Positions 36,089 to 47,747 of a stretch of DNA of 64,000 bases are shown in pieces. The notes under the pieces were generated by a model. It was given only the letters and a program-made list of their open reading frames with translations. It made no database searches and was not told the origin of the DNA. The position numbers were made by a program, and so were the translations under genes. The first letter of the stretch is position 1; every line of letters begins with the position of its first letter. Source of the stretch: Daedaleopsis sinensis. Its lineage: Eukaryota > Basidiomycota > Agaricomycetes > Polyporales > Polyporaceae. The stretch covers positions 2,170,001-2,234,000 of the forward strand of contig CM066305.1 of NCBI GenBank assembly GCA_033807695.1. Direction: 5' to 3'.

Positions 36089-36130
36089 ATATGTACAATC
36101 TACCTGTCACAGGCATGCGGGAGGTGCCAG

Positions 36131-36610
36131 TTGGTGGTACCTTGTAGGTAGCTAGTTCAAACTAGCACATGTGTTCATAGTCTGCCTCCAGTGACCACGG
36201 CCGCGGGCGGCATATTCCGTGATCATACATGCTCGTTGCTGGCTCGGTCTCCTTCGGCGAAGAGAGGGTACCACAGCAAGCATCCCCAGATTTCGGTGCG
36301 CAAGACATGCTTCCCCATCTTTGCTGTCACTGAATCAGACAAAGGATCCTTGGTCAGGGAAGGATGTGACAAACAACTCATGTAAACTTATAAGCGCCAT
36401 GTTGGCAAGGGGCTTGATATCTGGGGATGTGGCACCTGGCACCCAGTGTAAAGTCCTCCAACAGATCAAGGTACTGGTGGACGTTGACATTGACGTGGAA
36501 CTCGGAGGCTGTCGTTGCTCGCGCAGAGCCCCACTGCTCATGAGGTTATATATCTAGCATGCACGCAGCGCCCTTGCCCTGCATCTCCTCAGCACCCCCA
36601 CTTTCCTTCC
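36131..36610. other. intergenic region, start of the D/E duplication
   Basis: The first part has no clear homology to the rest of the window. From about 36512 the DNA matches the promoter of gene E (from about 39545), sharing TTGCTCGCGCAGAGCCCCAC and the run up to the start codon. Confidence 0.6.
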
Positions 36611-38163
36611 ATGCCCCATCCGGTGCTGCTCCTGACTCTGGCCGCGGTCGCGGCCATCCTGCGACTGCCGATGCAAGGGAAGGCGCAGTCCTCCACGGTG
36701 GTCTGCGAGCCGCAGTATAATTGGGTACGTCTATCGGTTTGACTATCTGTGCGGGACCGTAGCGTTGATCGCTGTGTGCGGGGTAGATGAACAATTTTAA
36801 AGCCCAAAGCCCGTGTCTGGTCGCCTCCTACCTCGCAGTCCCATGCGACGGCACGGACTGTACGCCCCGTCACCCTTGGGCTCCTCTGCTTAGCTGTGCT
36901 AACGGAGTCGTTTTTGATGCTAGTCGTGGTCGACCCTCTGAATAGTGAATCGGAACACTACGTGGGACCCAATGACCAGGATGACTGCCAGTGCAACACT
37001 GTGTTCTACTCGATGGTGGCGGCTTGCCAGGCCTGCCAGGGCTCGCAGCTCACTTTGACGTAAGTTCAGCAATCCCTGCAGCATTGCTGGGGGGTGACGT
37101 GACGTTCATCGCTGACCCTGTTCGGGGGGAAAGCTGGTCAGACTGGACATTCGGCTGCCGGGTAAATTACACCGCGTGAGTAGCCATTTCTCGTCCAGAA
37201 ATCACGCGAACGTGTAATGAGCTCTCGCGGCTTGGCATGATCAATGTAGCTATCCAAAGTCTCTCCCTCCTAGAACGGCGGTTCCCCAGTGGGCATTGGC
37301 AGATGTGATGGTGAGAACATATGCTCAATGTACTCCGATGTGATGTACCGTACAAGACCAGCTCACATGCTCGTGCATCAGGCATCCGGTGGCTCGTTCA
37401 ACGTAACCGCAGCTCAAGTCATAGCTGCCCAAGGCAAGCTTTACCGACCGTTCTCGAGTCTCCGCGGCGTGCTGACCACAGCACAATTTAGACTTACCGG
37501 ACAGCACGGCGATCCCGGCACCTACCTCGACGTCCGTGACAGTCGCACCCACTTCCTCCTCATCCTCCACGTTACCTACCGATTCTATGAGCTCCACGAC
37601 TACCCCAGCAGCGACGGCATCGAAGCGGTCTAGCAAAGTCGGCGCCATAGCCGGCGGCGTCGTCGGCGGCATTCTCGGCCTTCTCCTCACCGGCACCCTC
37701 ATCTTCGTCATGCTCCTCCGCCAGCGTCGTCTCGACCGCACAGCTCCGGTCGGGTCTGCCAATGCCACGAGTACTATCACGCTTGCTAGTGAACGCCCTG
37801 TGGCCACAGGGGACGACGGAGGCGCAGGACTGGGCTTGCCACACGCTATCGAAGCCAAGAACCCGCAAATGGGAATGCTGTCCATGCCCCCGCTTGTCCT
37901 CTACGTGCGTGCTACATATTGCTGCTGCTGCTGCTCTGTCGAGCGATCCGTCAAACTGGCTGGCTGTTACTGACGAAGCGGCTACTATGTAGAACCCCGA
38001 AGACCCCCGCACCTACCCCGGTGCCAAAGATCCGGCCGCGGTGACCTTGCTCCCGCCCGGGAGCATGACGCCTTCCGGGGGAAGCCACGGCCTGGAGGGT
38101 TCGGGCGAGTACTATCAGTTTAGGCACGCCGGGTCGAACTACAAGGGAGCCCCCGAGCCCTGA
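36611..38163 (+). CDS. gene D: 8-cysteine single-pass membrane protein
   Basis: Exons: 36611-36724, 36787-36859, 36924-37059, 37134-37175, 37250-37310, 37382-37433, 37492-37904 and 37993-38163, 353 residues. Signal peptide (VLLLTLAAVAAIL), eight cysteines (C-x15-C-x9-C-x25-C-x-C-x10-C-x2-C-x15-C), hallmark WMNNFKAQSPC, YPKSLPPRTAVPQWA, a Thr/Ser stalk, helix GAIAGGVVGGILGLLLTG and stop RQRRLDR. The tail has NPEDPRTYPG after the last splice site and ends with EYYQF. Intron 6 (37434-37491, 58 bases) must start with GC (GCAAGC): it is not a multiple of three, and no GT site restores the frame. It is a recent duplicate of gene E. Confidence 0.85.
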
Positions 38164-38444
38164 AGATCTGAGCACTGAGCTCTGAAGCTTCCGGGCAGAC
38201 GTCCTCTGAGATCGTGCATAACTTGTCGGAAGGGGCCGTGTACTCGATTTCGACGACATTCATTTGATCTTATTCTTATCGTACAGAAGTCAATAATTCA
38301 AAAGGCTGTCTAACGTGTCGTGTATGGCGTCGAACCGGTCTTGGCCACACCTTTGGAGAAAGTTCCGTTGTCACTTCATCCGAGATCGTGCAGCAGTTGT
38401 CCGAGGATGGGCCGTGTACTCGATTTTGACTTCGATATTCTCGT
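38164..38444. other. spacer downstream of gene D
   Basis: No gene seen. The 3' end of gene D is expected here. Confidence 0.5.
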
Positions 38445-39225
38445 GTCCTTGGAAGGTCAGTGTACACGTCCACAACATCCGATGCATATGCATACTCACC
38501 CCCCTACCTATTTCCACCGCAGGGCTCCGAGTCCCGACCACGTCGCCGCGGCGGCATCATCTGGTCCCTTTGCACTGGCTTCGTCATCTACGCGCGAGCA
38601 CAGTTCGTCGTCCACGTCCACGCCATGACTTTGAGCAACACGGCGGCTTCGCCGGCGAGTTCGACGTCTACCAGCCCCCGAGGAACTCAGAACCGACCCG
38701 TGCGATGCGACTTCGACCAACACCCGCCGCATAGGCACGATCGCGGGGGGCGTGGTCGGCCTGCTCCTCGTCGGCCCTCTCATCCATCTCCTGATGCGCT
38801 GCTAGCGGAGGATGGACCGCCGGGCAGAAGCACGAGCCGACTTGCCTACGGCACTGGCACCCACTAGCCACTGCTGCAGCGAGCGGCTTGGGTGAGTCGA
38901 AGAGTTAGCAGCCCGAGTCCGCGCTGAGGCATTGTCCTTTGATGCCACTGCAAGGACTCCGAGCCCTCCGACTGCGATGGCGATGGTGATGTTGGTGACC
39001 CCCGCTCCTAGTGCTTTATGTAGGTATTTTTGGCTGCCACTGGGAGCCACTTCGTGAAGTCAGACTATGGTGGGTACTATGTTTGATAGGCACGTCCCCG
39101 CTATACATCCCCGCGCGATGTCTCCGAGCAACGTACCATCTAATCTCACTGTTCCCGGATACTACGACTCCAGTGGTTTCTACGGGCGCGCAGTACCGCC
39201 AGTCAGGAGATTACTCGTAACGAAG
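38445..39225 (+). pseudogene. broken 3' half of a gene C copy
   Basis: Aligns with gene C from the end of exon 6 (TTGGAAGGTCAGTGTACA) through the stalk, helix and tail. The codon for Lys after the membrane helix has become TAG (38803-38805), and indels break the frame before and after it. Its tail (TVPGYYDSSGFYG frame near 39145) keeps a longer C-terminus than intact gene C, so it preserves an older form. No signal peptide or cysteine exons are present. Confidence 0.8.
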
Positions 39226-39650
39226 CCTCACAATCACACACACTACCTCAAGCGAATGCGACGGGCGTGTATCTGGATTGGGACGAGGTCGTGCATCATG
39301 TATTAGAACCCTGCTCTCTCTCGCGGCATGCCCGCCCATGCCAGCAGTGGGCGTAAGCGACAATCAACCTGTGAGCACCCACCGCGCCGAGTCATCTCTG
39401 AGCTCATGCATAATATACTGTATTGGCAGGACCTACCGACACCCACACAAGAAGCCCGCGCACTGGTCGGTTCAGTGTGCTACCTCCCGCCCATGTGGTT
39501 GCCTAGAGCCCGAACAGCGCCGCCGCCCTCGAGGCACACTGCTCTCGTTGCTCGCGCAGAGCCCCACTCATGCTATATCTACCCTTACCCTCCGTCGTCT
39601 AGCACGCACGCAGCGCCCTTGCCCTGCGTCTCCTCAGCACCCCCACTCTC
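39226..39650. other. intergenic region with gene E promoter
   Basis: No gene seen. From about 39545 it matches the promoter of gene D. Confidence 0.6.
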
Positions 39651-41268
39651 ATGGCCCATCCGCTGCTCCTGACTCTGGCTGCGGTCGCGGCCATCCTGCG
39701 GCTGCCGATGCAAGCCAAGGCGCAGTCCTCCATGGTGGCATGCGAGCTGCAGTATGATTGGGTACGCCTATCGGTTTGATTATCTGTGCGGAACCCTAGC
39801 ATTGATCGCTGTGTGCGGGGTAGATGAACAATTTTAAAGCCCAAAACCCGTGTCTGGTCGCCGCCTACCTCGCAGTCCCATGCGACGGCACGAACTGTAC
39901 GCCCCGTCACCTTTGGGCTCCTCTGCTTAGCTGTGCTAACGGAGTCGGTTTTGATGCTAGTCGTGGTCAGCCCTCTGCATAGTGCCGTGGAATCCTACTT
40001 GGGACCCCGTGACCAGGATGACTGCCAGTGCAACACTGTGTTCTACTCGTTGGTGGAGGCGTGCCAGATCTGCCAGGGCTCGCTGCACCTTTCTTCGTAA
40101 GTTCAGCGATCCCTGCAGCATTGCTGGCTGTGGCTCATGGACAACGGGGTGACGTGACCTTCATCGCTCTGTTCGGGGGGAAAGCTGGCCAGACTGGACA
40201 TTCGGCTGCGGGGTAAAGTACACCGCGTGAGTAGCCATTTTTCGTTCCGAAATCACGCGAACGTGTAATGAACTCTCGCGGCTTGGCCGTTTGCCTGCTC
40301 GATCATGATCAATGTAGCTATCCAAAATCTCTCCCTCCTGGAACGGCGGTTCCCCAGTGGGCATTGGCGGATGTGAAGGTGAGAACATATGCTCAATGTA
40401 CCCCGATGCGATGCACCGTACAAGACAAGCTCACATGCTCGTGCATCAGGTATCCGGTGGCATATTCAACGTAAGCGCAGCTCAAGTCGTAGCTGCCCAA
40501 GGCAAGCTTTACCGGCCGTTCTCAAGTTTCCGTGCTGACCACAGCACGATTGCAGGCTTCCCGGACAGCACGGCGGTCCCGGCACCTACCTCGACCTCGA
40601 CGTCCGTGACAGTCGCACCTACTTCCTCCTCATCTTCCACATTACCTACCGACTCTACGAGCTCCACGACTACCCCAGCAGCGACGTCGACGTCGACCGA
40701 TGTAGGTGCAGCATCGAAGCGGCATAGCAAAGTCGGCGCCATAGTCGGCGGCGTCGTCGGCGGCATTTTCGGCCTTCTCCTCACCGGCACACTCATATTT
40801 ACCATGCTCATGCGCCAGCGTCGTCTCGACCGCACAGCTCCGAGTCCGTCTGGAAATGCCACAGGTGCTATCACACCTGCCAGTGAACGCCCAGACGACC
40901 GTGAAGACGCTGTGCTGGGCTGCCCTCCCGCTTTCGAAGCTAAGAGCCCGGGAATGAGAATGCTGTCCCCACCTCCGTCTACTATCCTTTACGTGCGTGC
41001 TACACACTGCTGCTGCTGTTGGCCGGCCGGTATTGACGATGCTGCTATGCAGAACCCCGAAGACCCCCGCACGTACCCCGGCGCGACAGATCCGACAGCG
41101 TACATGATGTCCATGTCTCGCCCGACCTCGCCCGCGCCGACCATGGCGTTGTCCGAGCACAGGCACAACCTGCCAGTGGTGGGTTCGGGCGAGTACTATC
41201 AATTTGGGTACAGCGGGATCGGGGCCGGCTACGCCGGGTCGATCTACAAGGGAGCCCCCGAGCTCTGA
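39651..41268 (+). CDS. gene E: 8-cysteine single-pass membrane protein, twin of gene D
   Basis: Exons: 39651-39761, 39824-39896, 39961-40096, 40185-40226, 40318-40378, 40450-40501, 40556-40992 and 41053-41268, 375 residues. Same layout as gene D: signal peptide, WMNNFKAQNPC with C-x15-C-x9-C spacing, a longer Thr/Ser stalk, helix GAIVGGVVGGIFGLLLTG, NPEDPRTYPG and a GEYYQFGY end. Intron 6 (40502-40555) also starts with GC, but it is 54 bases long, in frame and stop-free. If kept, it would add 18 residues before the stalk. Confidence 0.85.
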
Positions 41269-42282
41269 GATTGTGCAGACAATAAGGGAAACTGTTTGAC
41301 GTGTCGTGCCCACACCTTTGGAGAATGTTACCGGTGTATATTCGCTTGGAGAATGAATGATATGTATCTGTTCACGTATGCATCGACATTGAGGATGGCA
41401 TTGCCAGCTCGCACCACCGAATTGTAGTCCACTCGCAATTGAAAACTCGACGGAATTCATGAATCATTCACATCAAGACAAGACAAGACGAGCTATAAGG
41501 CATACCAAGATTAGATGTGAGGACGTAGAGAAGGGGGCATAATCGAGCCATGCGCACACGCAGGCCGTGCGGGCATGAACATCCGCATTCGCGGGGCAGT
41601 CAACGTCTTGACGGGCAGGCAGAGCGCCGAGGGCCTCGCAACATGCACGGCGAAGACCCAGGGCGAGCGGCTGACGGATCTGCATCGCACGTCGTCGTAT
41701 ACGGCGCGGTACCTGGGGTACGTATGGCTACTGTGTCGACGGTGAGGGGAGCCATATGCGTCTCGGCGTGGAGACTATAAACTGTGACAAACGGAAGTCG
41801 GGCGAGAACGAAAGCGGAATAAAGAGGGTAATGGTACAGGGCCCCGCCGCAGCCCGTACGGCGCGCACCGCGCCAGCGACGGCCGATCAAGGCAGCGTTG
41901 GAGAGATGTGACACGGGCGAGGGCGGGCGAAAGAGCCGCAGGCTCTGTGGGGTCGTATGTCTGAGTATGAGACAGTGAAGGGAACTGAGCGCAGGCGCGG
42001 GGGGTTACAGCACAGCGATGAGGGAGGGGATGGTTCGGAGCGAGGGGTGCGGATACAAGGCAAGTCCGTGCGTGAATGGGGGATGTGGGAAGGGGGATAG
42101 GGTGCGTTCGTTCGGGAAGGCGGGACGTCATATGGTTACGAAGGGGTCAACAAAACGAAAGAGTCCATGCGACAGTAAGACAACGCGAACGGCATACGCG
42201 GCGTGAGGGGAAGCGCTAACAACATCCAATGCTTGTGAGCAATTGAAAGTGTATTGCAAGAGTAGAGGACGTACCCAATAAC
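41269..42282. other. intergenic region closing the array
   Basis: About 1 kb between gene E and the convergent coiled-coil gene. Only short overlapping frames; no gene supported. Confidence 0.5.
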
Positions 42283-45200
42283 TTATATATCCAACACCCT
42301 TGTTTGCGTCTTCTGGATTTCGACACCGAGGCCAATCGTCGCGCGACCTCTCTTCCTCTCCTCATCCATCCGAATTCTCAGCTTCTCAAGCTGCCTCTCC
42401 TTTGGAACGTATGTGCGCTCTTTGGGACTCTCCGGCTTCGCCACGGCACTCGCGGTCGCATTTACGAACGATGAAGAGGTACGTGAATGGTCTGGGGAGT
42501 CCGTACCAGAGATAATTGAATCGCTCGTGGTAGAGTCGAAAAATCCACTGCCGGAACGAGGGGACCACAGCAGCGACGGGACAGGTATGTAGTTCGCGAG
42601 GGTTTGAAATGAAAGTCGTGCGGCAAGGGTTGGAGACATAAGAGACGGCAGTGATGGCGAGAATGAGGAAGGAGGGGATAGCTGGGGGTGTACTTGAGGT
42701 GGGGCGGGAGGACTCCTCAGATCTGGAGCCGCAGAGGAGGGCGTGTTTGCGCTGGACCTAAAAGCCGCGTCGGCTGTAAACGGGAGAGTGCATAGTCAAA
42801 TTAGACACACATACTCGAGAAGCGAGGGCTGTAGGGAAGCCTACTAGAAGCAGAAGGGCTCATGACAGGTATACCACTCGACCGTGGAAGAGTCGAAGCG
42901 CGCTGAGGCTGCGGGATGAACGACGCGACCTTGGACGCGGTGATGGGAGACGGGCGGGGCTGAGGGATGAACGTAGGCGCGGTGACGGCGCGTTTGGGAG
43001 GCGTTGAGAACGACGGAGGAGACGTAACGATGCGGAGTGGAAGAGGAGACACAATCTTGGGAGGAATAGACGTGGATGGCGTACGCACGGACGGAGACGG
43101 CGACCGCAGACGAGGGATTGCAGAAGGACTAGGGCTGGCACGCTGGGTCCTCAGCTGCGGGAACGTGAAGCTGACATCCTGCTCATCTTCGTCGATGGGC
43201 TCGAACATAGGCGCCGACTTGTTGGCCGAGTCGGGCGTCGAGACGGTCATCGAGAGATCGGGAGTGGTGTCATCCGCGTCGTCTATAAAATACGAGGGTG
43301 GAGGGTTGAACGTGAACTTGATTCCTCCCTCGTCCACCTCTCCAATGAACTCCTCGTCATGATCGAACTCGTCGTTATGTGACTGTTCCTCCTCAGGTTC
43401 CTCTTCTTCCTCGACGATGTCGAGGGTGCGTTGCGGAGACACAATTTCTTCAACCTCCGGGGGGAGGACAACCTCACCGACATCAGACGGCAAAACGAAC
43501 GGAGGAAGATCGTCGTCGTAGTCAGCGAGAGCCTGAGCGAAGAGGTTCTTGTTGCTCTCGACGGAGTGAAGCCTCGAGTCCATGGGGGGCGAGTTGTCAA
43601 CATCCTCCAGGCAACCGAAGAAGCGGTCGATCTCTTCGCGCGGGCGGTGCTCAACGGCGATGGTAGCAGGTCCGGTGGGGAACGTCCAGACCTTAGAGAG
43701 CGAGGCACGACGGCCGTGAGTAGGCTCCGCAGGGGATGGAAGAGGGGACGGAAGCGGCGACGGCGATACGGACGGTGAGCGACTGATCGTGAGCGAGGGA
43801 GCAGAGTCCGCCGAGTTCGCGGAGTCTGTAGAGAGCCGGGGAGTCGCTGAGCGGGTAAACTCCATCACCGACTCAAACGACGTTGAAGTCGGGTACGCGT
43901 ATGCGTCATCCTCTTCCTCATCTTCATAGCGCGCAAGTTCGTCTTCATCATCATCACTGAACGGGTCGTCATCCTCGTCGACCTCTTGGACGGCCTTCAA
44001 CTCAGGGCGGTGGTTATCGTCGACAGACTCGACGTCGGTGAAGGAGCCCTCTGAGTCAATCGAGCGGAACCCAAGACCGCGGCTCTTGGCGCGGATGGCA
44101 GAGCGAGCAGCTGATGGAGGCATGGGTCTGACACTTGCATCGAAGGGTCGAGGAGTGTCAAGGAGACCGGCGATCTCCAGTTCGCGCTCCATGTCCTCGC
44201 GTTGTCTCCTCTCTTGAAGGAGTTCGGCACGAAGGCGTGCGCACTCAGCATCGACTGCGCGCATGCGCTCTACTTCGGCCTGGAGACGAGCTACGTCCTC
44301 TTGGGAGTCCTTCAACGCTAGAGCAGCGACGTTAGATCGGGCTTGTGCTTCCTCCGCCTGTACAGTCTTCTCGGCAACGGTGCGCTCGAGGGAGGTCTTC
44401 TCAACCTCAAGCAAGCCGACGCGTTGACGAGCGACCCAAGCATCTCGGCGCTCAACTTCAACCCGCTTTGCGTGGATGTCGATTGCGTGCTGGAGGTCTG
44501 CGACACGAGTACGCCACCCGTCGACGTCTTTCTTGAGTTCATCTCGCTCCGCCTTGAGGTCGGCAATCAACTGCAGCATTTCATCCGACGGCTCGGATGG
44601 CGCGGTCGAATAGGAGGAATCAGAAGCGCACGAGACGGGGCGCGACCTCGAGGAGTGGGTAAGGGCTCGCTCGAGATCAGTGATGCGCTGTACGAGGGTC
44701 TCGTGCGCCTGGAATAAAAAATGCTGCTCGCTCATGGAAAGAGGGCGACCGCGTTGCAGGCCGAGTTGATTGAGGTCTATGCTCCCCGAGCTAGAAACCG
44801 ACGTAGACCGACGGCGGTCCAGTGTGGAAGACGTCGGCGTCATCTCGGGAGTGGGGAGACCATACACAGACATAGTCTGGCCTTCTACGTTGGACACGTA
44901 GGAGATGCTGCTCCGCTTGTTCGGCTGGGGAGACGCCGTCGTGTTTTCTGTCATAAGGTTGAGCGAAGGGCGACGTCCTGACAAGAGGGGGACTGTCGTT
45001 GGGGAGGACGAAAGGATCAATGAATGACGCCTGTTAGTCGCGCCGTTGTTGCTGAAAGCCGTGTTGGTCGTCTGGTTTGAAGTCAAGGTCAAGGACTTCA
45101 GCCCCGGGCGTGGACTGGGCGAATGCGATGGCGTGGGCAGCTCTGCTTGAACTGAGCTGCTGAGAGCAAGGGAGAGGGGGCGAAGATTGAGACTAGCTGG

Positions 45201-45967
45201 CCTCGGACGAGCTGGAGCGGGTGACGGGGAGGCGACCATGTCAACAGCCGAGGGACTGGCAGGGAACTCTTGCACAGGGCTGGCGACGGTCACCTCGATC
45301 TGTTGTTCCTCTGCCTCTTCCTCCTCTTCTTCCTCCTCGACGAGAGTCCCGAGCAACTCGCTCGACGGAGTGGAGGCCATGAACTTGCCCATAGAATCAC
45401 GTTTGCTACCCATGCCTAGCATGTTGAGCCCACCATTGTATCCAGCTCCCATCCCAGGGGGGAAGGACGGTTTCGAGGCTATATGAAAGCTTAATGATTG
45501 ACAATGATCAGGAGATAGTGGATGTACGCACGGAAATCAAAGTTTCGTTTTCCAACGTCGGGGGTATCCAGCTCCGGTATCTCGACTGAGAAACTTCCTC
45601 CAGCATCCCTTCCCTCCAAGGCCATAAGTGCACGGCGGCGAATAGAATCCTTATCGCCAAGGTTGATGTTGTCTTCTGAGCTGGACAAGGGGATGCTCGG
45701 GAGGGAAACACCCATCAGATCGGCGGACTCGCGACGAGTAGACACTGATGAGCGACGGCGATGGTGAGAGTTGCGCTTGGCCCCGCTAAGGGAGTTGCGA
45801 GTAGGAGATTGGGGAGGAGAGTCGTTCATGGAAGTAGAGACAGGAGTGGGTAGTGACACGGGAACAGAAACTGAGCTGTTGCGGGAGTGGGAGCGTGAGT
45901 GGCGGTGAGTAGAGGTTGAGCGTGTGTCGGCGAGCGACAGCGGTTTGCCAAAGCTGAAGGCATTCAT
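42283..45967 (-). CDS. large coiled-coil protein of unknown function
   Basis: Exons (-): 45967-45532, 45478-42815 and 42773-42283, 1196 residues. The N-terminal 450 residues are Ser/Pro/Arg-rich with a Glu run (LVEEEEEEEEAEEQQ). A coiled coil of about 180 residues follows, with heptad-like text such as LIADLKAERDELKKDVDGW and RLRAELLQERRQREDMERE. After it comes an acidic region, long Ser/Pro stretches with SP and TP sites, and a last basic helix (ERQLEKLRIRMDEERKRG). No signal peptide. The layout resembles fungal scaffold or cytoskeleton-linked proteins, but I recognise no family. More in-frame introns cannot be excluded. Confidence 0.75.
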
Positions 45968-46766
45968 CTGGAGGGGGGGTTAGCTGGTGTTTGGCGACAA
46001 GGCCACCGAGGAAGGGGAGCGTAAATACGGGCAGTGGTTTGCCCGAAGAGGGGCATGGCGACAAGCGACGAACAAGCGTGATTGGGCAGGCGTACATGCG
46101 CCGGAACAGCGTACATTTATGTATGCGATGTCCGCCTGCGCTCGCATATACGCCCCCACCCCGGTGGAGAAACAACGGCTGGGACATACCCTGGTACGTT
46201 CGGCGTCGACGCCGGCGTGGATGGGCGAGTCGTGGTCCATGATGAGATATATGGGTTTTCTTGATGATACAAAACGAAAGACGGTTCCGTGACGGATAGT
46301 TGGGGATCAAAGGAAAGACAGGACCACGGCGACGAGGCCAGGGAGGATCGCAAGACCCGGACGAGGATGAGATGGCAAGCCAACGCTGGAGGGCGAACTC
46401 ACACTCGAACTTCCCCTGCAAATACTCCCACCAATCCCAGATTGCCGCCCGCCCTCGTCCCATAATTGATTGCTCGCACGTGCCGCAGTCGACTCTCCCT
46501 CGGGCCTCCTTCCCTGTTCCTGTCAGTTCCGCCGCCGAGTCCACCATCCATCTAAAACATCGCCACAAATTGCGAAGATCGTTCACCGACAAGAACTAGT
46601 AGACACTAGTCCTATCCCTTAAGACAGTCTCGTCGACAGCCGCAGTAGTGCCTTTCTATGTAAGTTGAGCTTCTTGGCCATCGGCCCGACGCTGATCCGG
46701 GACTCCGACGCAAGTGCTCCGAGTCCGAGTCTGCTCGAGCGGTGCACCGCGATATCACAGACTATC
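45968..46766. other. divergent upstream region
   Basis: Lies between the start codons of the coiled-coil gene (-) and the isochorismatase-like gene (+) and should contain both promoters. Overlapping short frames only. Confidence 0.5.
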
Positions 46767-47747
46767 ATGGCCGCTGTCGCCAGGCTCATTCCATCTCGCA
46801 CAATCTTCTTCGTCTGCGACCTTCAAACGCGTTTCCGTACGTTGCAGTCTTCGATCGCGTCAGGCCGTTGTTCCCATCTCATGATTCCAGCAACACGTCA
46901 CCAGGAACACTCACCCATGGGTTCGACCACTGCGTCGCCACCGGCAGCAAGATGCTCAAGCTAGCCAAGGTATCTCATCGCTCCGCCGCGATCCCCGCTC
47001 GGCGCGCTGACTCAATCTGCACCACCCTCGTAGATCCTCAACATCCCGGTGGTGTTCACCGAACAAAACCCCCGAGGTTAGTGCTCGTCACAGCCACCAT
47101 TTGACCGGTTGCATGCATGCAGACGACGCCGCTGACTACGCACGACCACTCGCTCGCTGCGGTATCCGAGAACAGCGTTGGGATCTACCGTTCCCGACCT
47201 CGACACCGCCACGTTGGGAGACCTCTTTCTCGGAGCGCACGAGAAGACGGTGTTCTCCATGGCGATACCTCCCATCCTCGACATCCTCAAGCAGCGCGAC
47301 CTCAAGTCCGTCGTTCTTCTTGGAATCGAGGTCGGTAGCATGTCAACGGCCAGCTGCGACAGATCTCGGGGCTAACGGTCCCGATCCGCCTTCGAATCTC
47401 GACAGTCCCACATTTGCGTGCTGCAAACCACCTTCGATCTGATCGAGCGCGGCTACGACGTCCATGTTCTCGCCGATGGCATCTCCAGCACTCACCCTCA
47501 GGAAGTTCCCATCGCTATCGAACGCATGCGTCGTGCCGGCGGGCAAATCACAACGAGTGAAAGCGCGGCATTCGAGCTACTAGGTAGGTTTGCTACCGAC
47601 TGAACCTGCTAGCAACAATATCGAATAGCTAACGCGGTCTCAGGCGACGCCAACAAGCCCGAATTCAAGACTTTCGCGCGTCTGATCAGGGAGGAGAAGG
47701 ACAATACCGAGAAGGCACTCACGAACCTGCCAGGCTCTAGATTGTGA
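46767..47747 (+). CDS. isochorismatase-like hydrolase
   Basis: Six exons: 46767-46836, 46905-46969, 47034-47076, 47176-47330, 47406-47583 and 47644-47747, 204 residues, the usual single-domain size. The catalytic triad of the cysteine-hydrolase family is visible: Asp in FFVCDLQTRF, Lys in GAHEKTVFSM, Cys in SHICVLQTTFDL. NIPVVFTEQNP and DGISSTHPQEVPIAIERM also fit. The closest known type is the ISOC1/ISOC2-MAR1 group, cytosolic or mitochondrial proteins of unsettled substrate rather than true siderophore isochorismatases. Confidence 0.92.

Larger units (their letters stand above)
34893..36130 (+). pseudogene. broken copy of gene B and its upstream DNA, split by a transposon
   Basis: 34893-35310 repeats the DNA at 29564-30035. 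The copy then skips gene B's exon 1 and resumes at its exon 2 (35333), where ATG AGC AAC TCG AAC is followed at once by TGA. Part of exon 3 (CTCGCTGTCAC near 35408) is interrupted by the 655-bp element at 35434-36088. The exon resumes as TGTCACAGGCATGCGGGAGGT after the element. Clearly non-functional. Confidence 0.8.

Noticed and set aside
46110..46592. Frames upstream of the coiled-coil gene
   Set aside because: They cover the divergent promoter region on both strands and have no conserved features. Best explained as untranslated sequence.
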